Positions 37,553 through 46,239 of a DNA stretch of 51,811 bases are shown here, piece by piece (within the stretch, counting starts at the first letter, position 1; every line of letters begins with the position of its first letter). This DNA is from an uncultured Verrucomicrobiota bacterium. GTDB taxonomy: Bacteria; Verrucomicrobiota; Kiritimatiellia; CAIQIC01; Lenti-01. The DNA lies in NCBI GenBank assembly GCA_937860055.1, contig CALMBO010000005.1, forward strand, positions 1 to 51,811. Direction: 5' to 3'. The position numbers and the translations under genes were made by a program. The notes beneath the pieces were generated by a model. It saw only the letters and a program-made list of their open reading frames with translations, had not been told where the DNA came from and searched no databases.

Positions 37553-38683
37553 TCAGGGGGCGGGAGCCGGGGCCGGGGCGGGAGGGGGCGGGGCTTCGCG
37601 CTGGATGATGCGGATGCGGCCGCCGGTGGCGCGGGCGAGGGTCTTGTGGAATTCCGCGCTGACCACGCCGAACTGGTTGCGGCCGGGGCGTTCCCGGGGG
37701 CTGTAGAGGATGGGGTAGATCTTGACGGAGCGACCGGTGGTGCGCTCGATGGAGCGGACATACTCCTCGACCTTCTGGATATGGTCGGGAATGGCGTTGG
37801 CCATGTTGGAATCGGTGCTGAGCCACGGGGCTTCGTCGGTGAGGAGGAAGATCGTGTCGGCGCCCATTTCGACGGCCTGCTGGAGGGCGTGGAAGGAGGT
37901 GGAGCCGGTCTGGCCGTTGAGCTGGCCGTCGACGGATTTGTCCGTGAAGCGCTGGGTGGCGGCATCGAAGGCCTTGTTCACCTTGTCGAGCCAGGCGAGG
38001 CCGGCGGCCTTGTTCTCCTGGGTGGCGTAGACCATCTGGGGGGCGAAGAGGTCGTAGCCGTCGACGAAGACGACGTAGTTGAACTTGGTGCCGGCGTTCA
38101 TCTTCTCGAGCATGCCGGCGGATTCGGAGATGACGTCCTGGATGACGCCCTTTTCGATCATCGAGGTGGAGATGTCGAAGCAGATGGCCATGGCGCGGGT
38201 GCGGACGTTTTCGCCGAAGAACTTGGTGTCGGAGTAGCCCATGCCGCCGGTGAGGCCGCGGCCGGCGCCGCCGCCCCCGCCGCCGATGCCGCCGATGGAG
38301 CCGGCGCGGGAGTTCATGAGGGGGGTGTCGCGGAGGTTCTTGACGTCGGGGGTGGTCATCTCGGGCATTTCCGGGAGGGCGACCTTGGAGGGGGCCTCGG
38401 TGACGAGGCGCTGGAGGATCTGGGGCTTGCGGGTCTGCTTCTGCATCTGCTTGACGCGGATGGCGTGCTCGAGCTTGCGGGCGGGGAGGGAGGGGGATTT
38501 CTTGCCCTCGAACATCATCTTCTGCTTGGGGGTGATGATCACGATGGTGAGGGTGACCGCGCCGATGATGAGGAGGAGATGGACGCCCAGGGAGATGAGG
38601 ATGGCGTTGAGGGCGCGCTTGCGCTGGGCGGCATCCTCGGCCTTGGTCTTGGAGAAGGCGGTCCAGACGGCGAAAATCTTCAT
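37553..38683 (-). CDS. TonB-like membrane protein with VWA domain
   Basis: The protein has 376 residues. A short cytoplasmic end is followed by one membrane helix near 25-50 (LNAILISLGVHLLLIIGAV), like the N-terminus of TonB and TolA, then a basic linker to about 110, a Gly-rich hinge (GGIGGGGGGAGRG) near 131-143, and a von Willebrand A domain from about 165. The MIDAS metal site is DISTS with Asp170, Ser172 and Ser174; LLTDEAPW is a later VWA strand. It ends in Pro-Ala repeats. ATG at 38683 is preferred over a TTG at 38689 because GAGGAG is 8 bases upstream. It follows two exbD genes and takes the place TonB would have. Confidence 0.85.
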   Translation of the reverse strand: MKIFAVWTAFSKTKAEDAAQRKRALNAILISLGVHLLLIIGAVTLTIVIITPKQKMMFEGKKSPSLPARKLEHAIRVKQMQKQTRKPQILQRLVTEAPSKVALPEMPEMTTPDVKNLRDTPLMNSRAGSIGGIGGGGGGAGRGLTGGMGYSDTKFFGENVRTRAMAICFDISTSMIEKGVIQDVISESAGMLEKMNAGTKFNYVVFVDGYDLFAPQMVYATQENKAAGLAWLDKVNKAFDAATQRFTDKSVDGQLNGQTGSTSFHALQQAVEMGADTIFLLTDEAPWLSTDSNMANAIPDHIQKVEEYVRSIERTTGRSVKIYPILYSPRERPGRNQFGVVSAEFHKTLARATGGRIRIIQREAPPPPAPAPAPAP

Positions 38684-38685
38684 GG

Positions 38686-39135
38686 TCAAATCTCCTCGTC
38701 CCCGCTGCCGACGGCGAAGGTGACATTGGCGATCTTGGCGGCGGTGCAGGCGTTGAGGACGTCGACGACGCGCTGCTGCTTGACATTGTCCTCGGGGGCG
38801 ATGGTGATCATCGCGGGGACCCGGTTGGCCTCGGCGGTCTGGCGGAAGAGGATGAGGGTCTTGACGAGCTCGGGCATGTCGGCGTCGGCGGGCGCGTCGT
38901 ACTCGAGATCGTTGAGGAAGACGTTGCCATTCTCGGTGATCTGGATGATCTGCTCGTCGGGGATGTCCACGGATTCGGCCTGGTCGGCGGTGCCGGGGAG
39001 GGCGAAGGAAATGTCGGCTTCCTGGCGGTTGAAGGTGGTGGAAACCATGAAGAAGACGAGAAGGAGGAAGACGCAGTCGATCATGGGGGTCATGTCGACC
39101 TCCGCCTTGACGTTGTCCTTGTGCTTGAGTTTCAT
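38686..39135 (-). CDS. ExbD/TolR-type proton channel subunit (second)
   Basis: The protein has 149 residues. A short basic cytoplasmic end is followed by one membrane helix, AEVDMTPMIDCVFLLLVFFMV near 11-31 (cited in part), with Asp20 in the position that carries protons in ExbD, and then a periplasmic domain. It should form a proton-driven motor with the ExbB-like protein. The start overlaps the first exbD stop by one base (TGATG), so both copies are co-translated. The periplasmic parts of the two copies differ, so they are not a simple recent duplication. Confidence 0.92.
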   Translation of the reverse strand: MKLKHKDNVKAEVDMTPMIDCVFLLLVFFMVSTTFNRQEADISFALPGTADQAESVDIPDEQIIQITENGNVFLNDLEYDAPADADMPELVKTLILFRQTAEANRVPAMITIAPEDNVKQQRVVDVLNACTAAKIANVTFAVGSGDEEI

Positions 39136-39599
39136 CAGGTGCCTCCCCCGGCGGATTCGCTTTGGAAGGCGCCGAAGATGATGTCGAAGACGCCGGCGTT
39201 GGCGCAGGCGCGGATGGCGCGCTTGACCACCTTGAATTCGGCGTTGTGGTCGACGCGCATGTAGATGCGCAGGTTGGGCTCGGTCTTGAGGCGTTCGGAG
39301 ATGACCTTGACGAGGCCGGGTTCGTCCGTGAGCTGGCCGTAGACCAGGAAGGGCTGGTCCTCGGAGGTGGCGCCCCCGGCGGCGGGAGTGCCGAGGGGGA
39401 CGATGTTGATGACGCCGCGGCCGGAGGGGTTCTCCGGGATCGCCGCCCGGGGGGCGATGGGGAGCGTGACTTCGGGGGTGAGGTCCACCTTGCTCATCGT
39501 GGCGCAAACCATGAAGAAGATGAGCAGCTGGAAGACGCAGTCGATCATGGGGGTCATGTCGACGTTGGCTTCCGGTTCGTCGGGCTTTTTCAGTTTCAT
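39135..39599 (-). CDS. ExbD/TolR-type proton channel subunit (first)
   Basis: The protein has 154 residues. The membrane helix ANVDMTPMIDCVFQLLIFFMV near 11-31 (cited in part) contains the proton-carrying Asp20. The periplasmic domain has IYMRVDHNAEFKVVKRAIRACANAGV near 115-140, cited in part, typical of ExbD/TolR. It follows the ExbB-like gene by 50 bases. Pairs of exbD genes after one exbB are common in operons of this style. Confidence 0.92.
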   Translation of the reverse strand: MKLKKPDEPEANVDMTPMIDCVFQLLIFFMVCATMSKVDLTPEVTLPIAPRAAIPENPSGRGVINIVPLGTPAAGGATSEDQPFLVYGQLTDEPGLVKVISERLKTEPNLRIYMRVDHNAEFKVVKRAIRACANAGVFDIIFGAFQSESAGGGT

Positions 39600-39649
39600 G
39601 GCGCGAAGTTCACGGTTGGGGGTTCACGGTTCGGCGACGGGGGAAACCT

Positions 39650-40450
39650 TCAGGACTCGCTTTCCGCCGGAGCGGCCGCTTCGGACTCGGCGAAGAGGTT
39701 GGTGGTGCCGGTGAGGGCGTCGATGAGGGCGGAGTACTCGCCCTCGGCATCGCGGATGATGCGGGAGAGGTTGTTGCGGAAGATGAAGAAGGCGAAGATG
39801 GCCGGGATGGCGATCATGAGGCCGGCGGCGGTGGTGAAGAGGGCTTCCTTGATGTATTCGGCGAGGAGTTCGGGCTTGCCCATGCCGCCCGAGCCGATCT
39901 TGCCGAAGGCGCCGATCATGCCGGAGACGGTGCCGAGCAGCCCGACCATGGGGGAGATGCTGGCGAAGAGGGAGAGGAAATTGATCCAGAAGCTGACCTG
40001 GGCCTCCTCGCGGCCGACGGCTTCGGCGATGGCGCCTTCCATGTCCGGCTTGGAGGCGGCGGGATCCTCGGGGTTGATCTTGCGCAGGCCGGGCATGAGG
40101 CCTTTGGTGAAGAGGTTGGGCGTGGCGCGGCAGAGCGAATACATCTGGCCGACATCGCGCTGGTCGGCGGCCGAGCGGAGGGAAACAACGGCGCCGGCCG
40201 GCATGAGATTCTTGCGGGTGACCATGCGGGTGTTGAGGATGATCATGGTGACGACGCCGATGGAGCAGAGGGCGAGGGGGTAGCCGCACCAGCCCAAAGG
40301 CACGATGTACCGCTTCCAGAGGGACTGTTTCTCGCCGGAGGGGGAATCGGCGGCGGCGGGAGGGGCGGGGGGCGGCGGGTCCTGGGCGAGCGCGACTCCG
40401 ATGGGGAGCAGCAGGGCGGCGAGGGCGAGGATGGCGGTCAGTTTCTTCAT
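39650..40450 (-). CDS. ExbB/TolQ/MotA-type proton channel subunit
   Basis: The protein has 266 residues. It begins with a signal-like hydrophobic stretch (MKKLTAILALAALLLPIGVALAQ, cited in part), a Pro-rich linker, then membrane helices near 62-80, 157-180 and 200-225. SISPMVGLLGTVSGMIGAFG near 168-187 is the MotA/TolQ/ExbB signature. The protein should form the pentameric channel around ExbD helices and use the proton gradient to drive the VWA or TPR partners. The extra N-terminal part is longer than in E. coli ExbB. Start at 40450 has GGAAGGAA upstream. Confidence 0.92.
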   Translation of the reverse strand: MKKLTAILALAALLLPIGVALAQDPPPPAPPAAADSPSGEKQSLWKRYIVPLGWCGYPLALCSIGVVTMIILNTRMVTRKNLMPAGAVVSLRSAADQRDVGQMYSLCRATPNLFTKGLMPGLRKINPEDPAASKPDMEGAIAEAVGREEAQVSFWINFLSLFASISPMVGLLGTVSGMIGAFGKIGSGGMGKPELLAEYIKEALFTTAAGLMIAIPAIFAFFIFRNNLSRIIRDAEGEYSALIDALTGTTNLFAESEAAAPAESES

Positions 40451-40519
40451 GGTTCTGTTTCCTTCCGGCGCCGCGGGAGGGGACCCGGGGCGCGCTCCTT
40501 TTTTAAATGGCACGGTTTC

Positions 40520-41536
40520 CTAGGGGGCTTCCGCCGGTTTCTCTTCCGCCGCGGGCGCGGCGGGGGCCGCGCCGTCCTCCGCCGGCGGCGCGGGAGCGGC
40601 AGGCTCCTGCGGGGCGGCGGGGGCGTCGGAGGAAGTGATCTTGGCGGCATCGACAAATTGTCCGGCCTGGATGAGATCCTCCTTGTACTTCTCGAGGAAC
40701 TCGGCGGCGGTCTGGGCGGCGGGGGTGTCGGGATAGTTCTTCTGGATCTCCTGGATGGAGCGGTAGAGGGGCTCCCATTCCTTGAGTTCGGCATAGCAGC
40801 CGAGGGCGGCGGCGAGGCCGCGGGGCTCGTTGTCGTAGACGAAGGGGTAGAAGACGACGAGGGGGAGGTAGGAGAGGAGGGCGTTGTCGTAGTTGCCGAG
40901 GGCGAAGTAGGAATCGCCGAGGGCGAAGAGGAGGGTGGAGAGCAGTTCCTCGTCCTCCTCGGGGAGGGGGACTCCGCCGAGATATTCGACGGCGAACTGG
41001 TGTTCGCCGCCCTTTGCAAAGGCGATGCCGGCCAGGATCTGGGCATTGGTGGCGATGGCGGTGCCGGGCGCCTTGGCGAGGATGTCCTCGTAGATGCGGG
41101 TGGATTCGCGCCAGAGGCCCTTGGCGTCGTAGAGGCGGCCCTTGGCGAGCATGGCCTCGTGGGCGGGGATGCCGGGGAGGTCGCGGAGGGGCTTGAGCTG
41201 GAGGATCATCTTGTCGAGGGCGGAGTGGGCGGCGGCGAACTGGGCGTCGGTGGCGGCCGGGGAGGTCCGGAGTTTCTCGGCCATGTCGAGGAGGGGGGGG
41301 CGGGGCACCTGGATCTGGACGATGTCGGGGATGGCGATGCCGATCTGGGGGGCGGCCTGGCTGCTGTCGGCGGCCTTGCGCTGGACCCAGAGGAGGTCCT
41401 TCTCGCGCTTGATGATTTCGGCCTCGAAGGCGGCCTGCTTGGTCTGGATGGGCCAGGGGCCGAGCTGCGCCTGCGCGGCGGCGGCGAGGGACAGCAGGCC
41501 CAGGGCGAAGAGGAACTTGGACGGCCGGGACATCAT
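40520..41536 (-). CDS. Exported TPR protein of the ExbBD operon
   Basis: The protein has 338 residues. The signal peptide MMSRPSKFLFALGLLSLAAAAQA is followed (cited in part) by mostly helical sequence with tetratricopeptide-like units near 140-300 (LWRESTRIYEDILAKAPGTA, YFALGNYDNALLSYLPLVV), and an Ala/Pro/Glu-rich tail. TPR units bind other proteins. The ATG at 41536 overlaps the stop of the nuclease-TPR gene (ATGA). The gap to exbB (40451-40519) is short and holds no good terminator. It is likely a periplasmic partner of the ExbB/ExbD complex. Confidence 0.8.
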   Translation of the reverse strand: MMSRPSKFLFALGLLSLAAAAQAQLGPWPIQTKQAAFEAEIIKREKDLLWVQRKAADSSQAAPQIGIAIPDIVQIQVPRPPLLDMAEKLRTSPAATDAQFAAAHSALDKMILQLKPLRDLPGIPAHEAMLAKGRLYDAKGLWRESTRIYEDILAKAPGTAIATNAQILAGIAFAKGGEHQFAVEYLGGVPLPEEDEELLSTLLFALGDSYFALGNYDNALLSYLPLVVFYPFVYDNEPRGLAAALGCYAELKEWEPLYRSIQEIQKNYPDTPAAQTAAEFLEKYKEDLIQAGQFVDAAKITSSDAPAAPQEPAAPAPPAEDGAAPAAPAAEEKPAEAP

Positions 41537-43875
41537 GAGGCACCTCCGGAAAGGGCGGCAATGCGCTGCCGGGCGTAGGCGGCGGCGGCGGTGCCGGGGG
41601 CATATTCGCTCTCGAGGAATTCCTGGTAGGTCTTGAGGGCGGCGGCCTTGTCGCCGAGCTTCTCGAAGCAGTCGCCGCTGCGGAGGTAGGCGGTGACGAC
41701 CGCCTTGGAATAGGCGCCGTAGAGGACATAGATGCGCTGGTAGTAGGCGATGGCCTGGGAGTATTCGCCCTGGGCTTCGAGGCAGGCGGCGATGCCGATG
41801 AGGGCATCGGGCTTGAGGCGGCGGTTGGCGGCGCGGTTGGCGAGGATGGCGTTGTAGTCGCTGATGGCCTCGCCGTGGCGTCCCAGGCCGCGGAGAGCTT
41901 CGGCGCGGCAGAAGGTGGCCTCGATGATGTATTCGATTTCGGCGGCGTTGTTGAGGACGGAGTCGGCGAGCCCGAGGGCGGTGGCGTATTCCTTGTTGGC
42001 GAGGGCCTGCTGGGCGAGGAGGGTCTGGGCCTGGGGGACGTGGCGGGAATCGGGGTATTTCTCGAGGAGGAGCTCGAGATTGGGGATGCCGGAGGAGGGC
42101 ATGCCGTTGTCGATCCAGGCGCGGCCGAGCCAGACGAGGGTTTCCGGGCCGAGATATTCGGGCTTGAAGCGGCCGGAGAAGATGGCGAGCTGGCGGGCCT
42201 GTTCCTCGGGGGGCAGGATCTGGGATTCGGCCCAGGCCAGGCGGGCGGCGAGGGTGAGGCGCTGGGAAGCGAGGGCCTTGTCGTAGCGGCCGCGCAGCTC
42301 GGCGGCGTATTCGCCGGTTTCGCGCGGATACATGCCGGCGAGGTCTTCGAGCATGAGATCGAACCCCTCCCAGGCGGGGGTGTTGCCGTGGCGCTCGATC
42401 ATCTGCCAATAGAGGAGGCGGGCCTGGTCGGGGCGCTGGATCTGGCGGAGGGCCCAGCCGGCGTTGTAGGCGGCGTCGATGATGTTGCCGTCGTTGGGCA
42501 TGTCCTTGATGTACTGGACATAGTCCTTGGACATCTCGAGGAAGTCGTTGGTCTCGGCGAGGGCCTTGTGGATGCGGGCGATCTGGGTGAGGGCCATGTA
42601 GTAGAAGGGGCCGGCATCGGGGTTCATGGAGAGGCGGTAGGCCGCCTTGGCCTCGTCGAGGCGGCCCAGGACGGCGAGGGCGTCGCCGCGCATGATGGCA
42701 GCCTCGCGGCGGAAATAGTGGTTGGGGTTCTGCTCGAGCCAGGCGGCGGTGTCGGAGGCGGTGCGCTCGTAGTCCTCGAGGGCGTAGCGGCAGCAGGCGG
42801 CCCGGTAGGTGGCCTCGGGGGCGTAGATGTTCATCGGGTTGTTCTTGGCGTACTCGTCGAAGTAGGGCAGGGCCTCCTCGTACTTGCCGTCGTAGTAGAG
42901 GGAGATGGGCATCCAGTACTGGACATCGGGGGCGAGGACGTGGCCGGGCCAGGCCTGGAGCCAGGCCTTGAAGAGCGCGACGGCCTCCTCGAAGCGCTCC
43001 TGCATGGCGGTGGAGAGCGCGAGGTAGAACTCGATGCGGGCCTTCTGCGGATGGTCGGGGAAGCGGCGGATGAGCTTGCGCATCTCGATCTCGGCATCCT
43101 CGAAAAGCTCGCGGTTGACGAAGGTTTCGGCGCGCAGGAAGGCGACGGTGGGGACGTTCTGCCACTTGTCGCTGTAGACGCTGATTTCCTCCTCGTCGAG
43201 GACCCAGGCCGGCTTGGCGCCGGCCTCGGGGGCGGCCTCCTCCTCGCCGGTGTCGAACATGCCGGCGGCGTCTTCGGAGGTTTCGGCCTCGCCCTCCTTG
43301 GCGAGCTTCTTCTTCTTGGCCCAGCCGCCGAGGCGCTTGGCCTTGGCGCGGCGCTCGAGCTGGCGGAGGGAGGCGAACTGCTGATCGATGGAGGTGCCGT
43401 CGGGCATGACCGTGGAGGAGCCGTAGACGCGGGCGAGGCCCTCGGCGACGAGCAGTTCCCCCAGGTCCTCCTTGCCGATCTGGACGATGCCGAAGAAACG
43501 CTGCTGCTGGCTGCTGCCCATGGCGTCTTCCCAGCGGGTCCAGACGGTGAACTTCTTGCCGGAGAGGACGCCCTGGGTGAACTTCTTGCCCTTGGCGCCG
43601 AGTGGGGTGACCTGGGTGGGGGAGATGCCGAAATATTCGGCCTGCTCGGCGTTGCGGTCCTCGTGGGTCTTGTCGGTCTCGGGGGTGTCGACGAAATAGA
43701 GGCGGATGATGATGTCGCGGTTGTTGGCGCGGACGTGGAAGCTGTCGCCATCCATGTAGCCGTCGGCGAGGACGACGTCCTCGAACTTCTCCCACTTGGC
43801 GGCGGCGGAGGCGGAGGGGACGGCCGCGGCGAGCCCGGCGGCGGCGATCAGGAGGGCGAGGCGTGCGGCGTTCAT
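41533..43875 (-). CDS. Staphylococcal-nuclease-fold domain fused to TPR array
   Basis: The protein has 780 residues. After a signal peptide (residues 1-26), residues about 28-155 resemble the SNase/thermonuclease fold: ADGYMDGDSFHV with Asp42 and Asp44, IIIRLYFVDTPET with Arg58, Asp63 and Glu66, and QQQRFFGIVQIG with Arg126. These match the order of Arg35, Asp40, Glu43 and Arg87 of the staphylococcal enzyme. LLVAEGLARVYG ends the domain. From about 250 to the end are some ten or more TPR-like units (for example ALPYFDEYAKNNPMN, AIAYYQRIYVLYG). The start at 43875 gives an ATGA overlap with the gene before; ATG at 43881 adds two residues. Whether the nuclease is active is unknown. Confidence 0.85.
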   Translation of the reverse strand: MNAARLALLIAAAGLAAAVPSASAAAKWEKFEDVVLADGYMDGDSFHVRANNRDIIIRLYFVDTPETDKTHEDRNAEQAEYFGISPTQVTPLGAKGKKFTQGVLSGKKFTVWTRWEDAMGSSQQQRFFGIVQIGKEDLGELLVAEGLARVYGSSTVMPDGTSIDQQFASLRQLERRAKAKRLGGWAKKKKLAKEGEAETSEDAAGMFDTGEEEAAPEAGAKPAWVLDEEEISVYSDKWQNVPTVAFLRAETFVNRELFEDAEIEMRKLIRRFPDHPQKARIEFYLALSTAMQERFEEAVALFKAWLQAWPGHVLAPDVQYWMPISLYYDGKYEEALPYFDEYAKNNPMNIYAPEATYRAACCRYALEDYERTASDTAAWLEQNPNHYFRREAAIMRGDALAVLGRLDEAKAAYRLSMNPDAGPFYYMALTQIARIHKALAETNDFLEMSKDYVQYIKDMPNDGNIIDAAYNAGWALRQIQRPDQARLLYWQMIERHGNTPAWEGFDLMLEDLAGMYPRETGEYAAELRGRYDKALASQRLTLAARLAWAESQILPPEEQARQLAIFSGRFKPEYLGPETLVWLGRAWIDNGMPSSGIPNLELLLEKYPDSRHVPQAQTLLAQQALANKEYATALGLADSVLNNAAEIEYIIEATFCRAEALRGLGRHGEAISDYNAILANRAANRRLKPDALIGIAACLEAQGEYSQAIAYYQRIYVLYGAYSKAVVTAYLRSGDCFEKLGDKAAALKTYQEFLESEYAPGTAAAAYARQRIAALSGGAS

Positions 43876-45068
43876 TCCCATTTCCCCTGGGGATCGTAGG
43901 TGGACAGGTACTGGTCGGCCTCGATGACGAGGTCCTCGAAGCGGCGGAGCCGGGAGATGGCGAGGATGAGGTCGAAGTGGCCGGCCTCGCGGACGGTTTC
44001 GTCCTGGGCGATGGCAACGACGCGGGTGAAGGCGGTGCGGGCCTCCCAGAAGCGGTCGGTGTTGAAGAAGCAGCGGCCGATGCGGTGGTAGAGGTTGGCG
44101 TCGTAGTCGGGCAGGGCATCGAGCTTGGCGGACATCTCCTTGGCCTGGGCGAGGTCGGCGGAGAGCCGGCGCTCCTCCTGGAAGCGGGACTTGATGTCGC
44201 GGGTGGTGGGCCGCGCGGACTGGATGGCGGCGAGCTGGGCCTCGAGGACGCGGACGTAGTTCTGCTGGTGGCGCAGGAGCGCCTTGCGGGTCTTGACGCG
44301 CCGGTAGGCCTTGAGGGCCTGCTCGTACTCGGTGTCGTCGAACATGAAGTCGCCGATCTCGAAGGCGAGGAAGTTGCAGTAGGAGACCACGGACCAGGAG
44401 CGCGGGCGCTTCTCGATGGCTTCGAGCATCGCAATGGCCTCGGCGCCCTTGCCGTCGTCGAAGAGGCCGCGGGCGGCGAAGGCGCCGGCCTGGCCCCAGA
44501 GGGGGCTGGCGGGATAGAGGTTCATGAAATCCTTGAAGGCGGCGGCGGCCAGGGCGCTCTGGTCCTGGATCAGGTAGCAGATGCCGACCTGGTAGAGGGC
44601 ATCTTCGGAATAGGAAGAGAGGGGATAGGTGGAGCGGAGCTTCTGGTAGGCGGCGACGGCGGCGTTGTAATCCTCGAGCTGCTGCTGCGCGGAGCCGATG
44701 CGGAAGAGGGCCTCGTCGGCGAATTTGGATTCGGGATACTGGGCGATGTAGGCCTCGAAGGCCTTGATGGCGTCGGCGTGGCGGCCCAGGTTGTAGAGGG
44801 CGCAGGCGTGGGCGTACATGGCCAGATCGATCTGGGTGCGCAGCTCGGGCTCGTTTCCGAAGACCTTGACGAGCTGCTCGAGGAACTGGACGGAGTTCTC
44901 GTAGTCGCCGGCGACGAAGCGGCTCATGCCGCTCTGGTAGAGCGCCTCGGGGGAATCGTCGGGAGCTTCTTCCTGGGCGGAGGAAGGCGCCGCCGGCAGG
45001 AGGAGCGCGCAGGCGGCGGCGAGGGCGGCGAAGGACGTCGCGGTTTTTCCGTGGTGGAAGCGTATCAT
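43872..45068 (-). CDS. Exported TPR protein, first gene of the ExbBD operon
   Basis: The protein has 398 residues. Signal peptide near 1-31 (LAAACALLLPAAPSSAQ), then TPR units in the style of the YbgF/CpoB and BamD families: EALYQSGMSRFVAGDYENSVQFLEQLV, AIKAFEAYIAQYPESKFADEALFRIG and AVAAYQKLRSTYPLSSYSEDALYQVG, cited in parts. CpoB-like proteins work with the Tol-Pal system, which uses ExbB/ExbD-type motors, so the operon context fits. The ATG at 45068 has no good Shine-Dalgarno; TATTCT lies about 13 bases upstream and could be a -10 box. Confidence 0.82.
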   Translation of the reverse strand: MIRFHHGKTATSFAALAAACALLLPAAPSSAQEEAPDDSPEALYQSGMSRFVAGDYENSVQFLEQLVKVFGNEPELRTQIDLAMYAHACALYNLGRHADAIKAFEAYIAQYPESKFADEALFRIGSAQQQLEDYNAAVAAYQKLRSTYPLSSYSEDALYQVGICYLIQDQSALAAAAFKDFMNLYPASPLWGQAGAFAARGLFDDGKGAEAIAMLEAIEKRPRSWSVVSYCNFLAFEIGDFMFDDTEYEQALKAYRRVKTRKALLRHQQNYVRVLEAQLAAIQSARPTTRDIKSRFQEERRLSADLAQAKEMSAKLDALPDYDANLYHRIGRCFFNTDRFWEARTAFTRVVAIAQDETVREAGHFDLILAISRLRRFEDLVIEADQYLSTYDPQGKWE

Positions 45069-45109
45069 AGATGGAAAAGAATAGGGGGTGGTCCCGAAAA
45101 AGGCACGCA

Positions 45110-46039
45110 CTATTTTCTCGCCGGGGTAATCCGTTTCGCCGGATTGAAAGGCGACCACGCGGGGGCGAACAATTCCTTCGTGTAGCCCTTCACGTTGCGG
45201 TCTTCGAGATGGTCGAACAGCATGGGCGCGTCGGACCCGTAGCTGACGCGCTGGAGGGGGTTGGGATCCATCTCGGCATAGATCAGGTCGTCCACGGCCC
45301 GGCCGAGGGCGAGGGTCTGGGCGATGGGGGAGACGATCATGGAATGCCCGAAATACGTCGTGTGGGCGGCGTCGGAACCGATGGCGTTCACGGCGACGTG
45401 GTAGACGTGGTTCTCGTAGGCCCTCATCTTGTTGCTGGCTTCCCAGATCTCGAAATTCCGCATCAGGGCGGCCGGGCGGCACAGGATGCGGGCGCCCTTC
45501 ACGGCGAGGATTCGCGAGACCTCGGGAAAATCGCCGTCGTAGCAGATGTGGACGCCGATGGTGCCGATTTCGGTGTGGAAGACGGGATAGTGGTGGCCGG
45601 CGGTGGTCCAGCCCTTGTTCGAGAGGCGCTCGGGCGGGAAGAGGTGGGTTTTGCGGTAGGCGCCGAGGTTGTTGCCGCGCGAATCGATCAGGAAGGCGGA
45701 ATTGTAGACGATGCCGGGCCGGGAGCCCCGCTCGTAGGTCGGCAGCACGCAGTGGATCTTCAGTTCCTTGCAGATCTTCTGGACGGGGGTGAGCATCTCC
45801 TCCGTGCGCGGGAGCATTTCGTACAGTTCGCGCGCGGGCATGGCCGGGTTGAAGCCCGTGGTGATCGATTCGGGGAAGACCAGCAGCCTGGCCCCCGTGT
45901 CCTCCTTGGCGCGGCGCAGGAAATAGACGCAGCGATAGAGGTTGGTGGGGATGTCGTTGGGCACCACGGCGAACTGCGCGCCCGCAATGACGATGCGGCG
46001 GTCCTTGGAAAGGCGGCGGGAGGAAGAAGATGGTTTCAT
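45110..46039 (-). CDS. Carbon-nitrogen hydrolase (nitrilase superfamily)
   Basis: The protein has 309 residues. Members cut amide or nitrile bonds through a Glu-Lys-Cys triad, all seen here: LVFPESITTGF near 53 (Glu), YRKTHLFPPERLS near 129 (Lys) and IGVHICYDGDFPEVSRIL near 160-177 (Cys). The second helix-side motif NHVYHVAVNAIG is also typical. Substrate cannot be told. It is on the same strand as the envelope operon but upstream of it, with 41 bases between, so it could be co-transcribed. The 200 bases to the divergent gene at 46240 hold no gene. Confidence 0.88.
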   Translation of the reverse strand: MKPSSSSRRLSKDRRIVIAGAQFAVVPNDIPTNLYRCVYFLRRAKEDTGARLLVFPESITTGFNPAMPARELYEMLPRTEEMLTPVQKICKELKIHCVLPTYERGSRPGIVYNSAFLIDSRGNNLGAYRKTHLFPPERLSNKGWTTAGHHYPVFHTEIGTIGVHICYDGDFPEVSRILAVKGARILCRPAALMRNFEIWEASNKMRAYENHVYHVAVNAIGSDAAHTTYFGHSMIVSPIAQTLALGRAVDDLIYAEMDPNPLQRVSYGSDAPMLFDHLEDRNVKGYTKELFAPAWSPFNPAKRITPARK

Positions 46040-46239
46040 GCTGGTTTCCTGAAAAGGAGGGATAGTAGAGGAAGCGGCCGCCGCGATTCAACAGGGAAAC
46101 GCGTCCGGGAAGGGAAAAGATGCCCGCGGAGGGGCGCCGGCAAGGTCGAAACGGTTGAACAAAAACGCCGCAAACGGCTTGAACCGGCGGGGGAAAGATC
46201 GCACCCTTTGGAGAGGTGAATCCACAAGGAGAATAGATC

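Noticed and set aside
40520..44434. A 1304-codon frame covering several genes
   Set aside because: Only the last 338 codons (from 41536) form a sensible exported TPR protein; the rest is low-complexity reading of another gene in the wrong frame.
45044..45060. A further TTTTCC...GGAA palindrome before the first TPR gene
   Set aside because: The arms are short, broken, and lie in the signal-peptide codons of the TPR gene.
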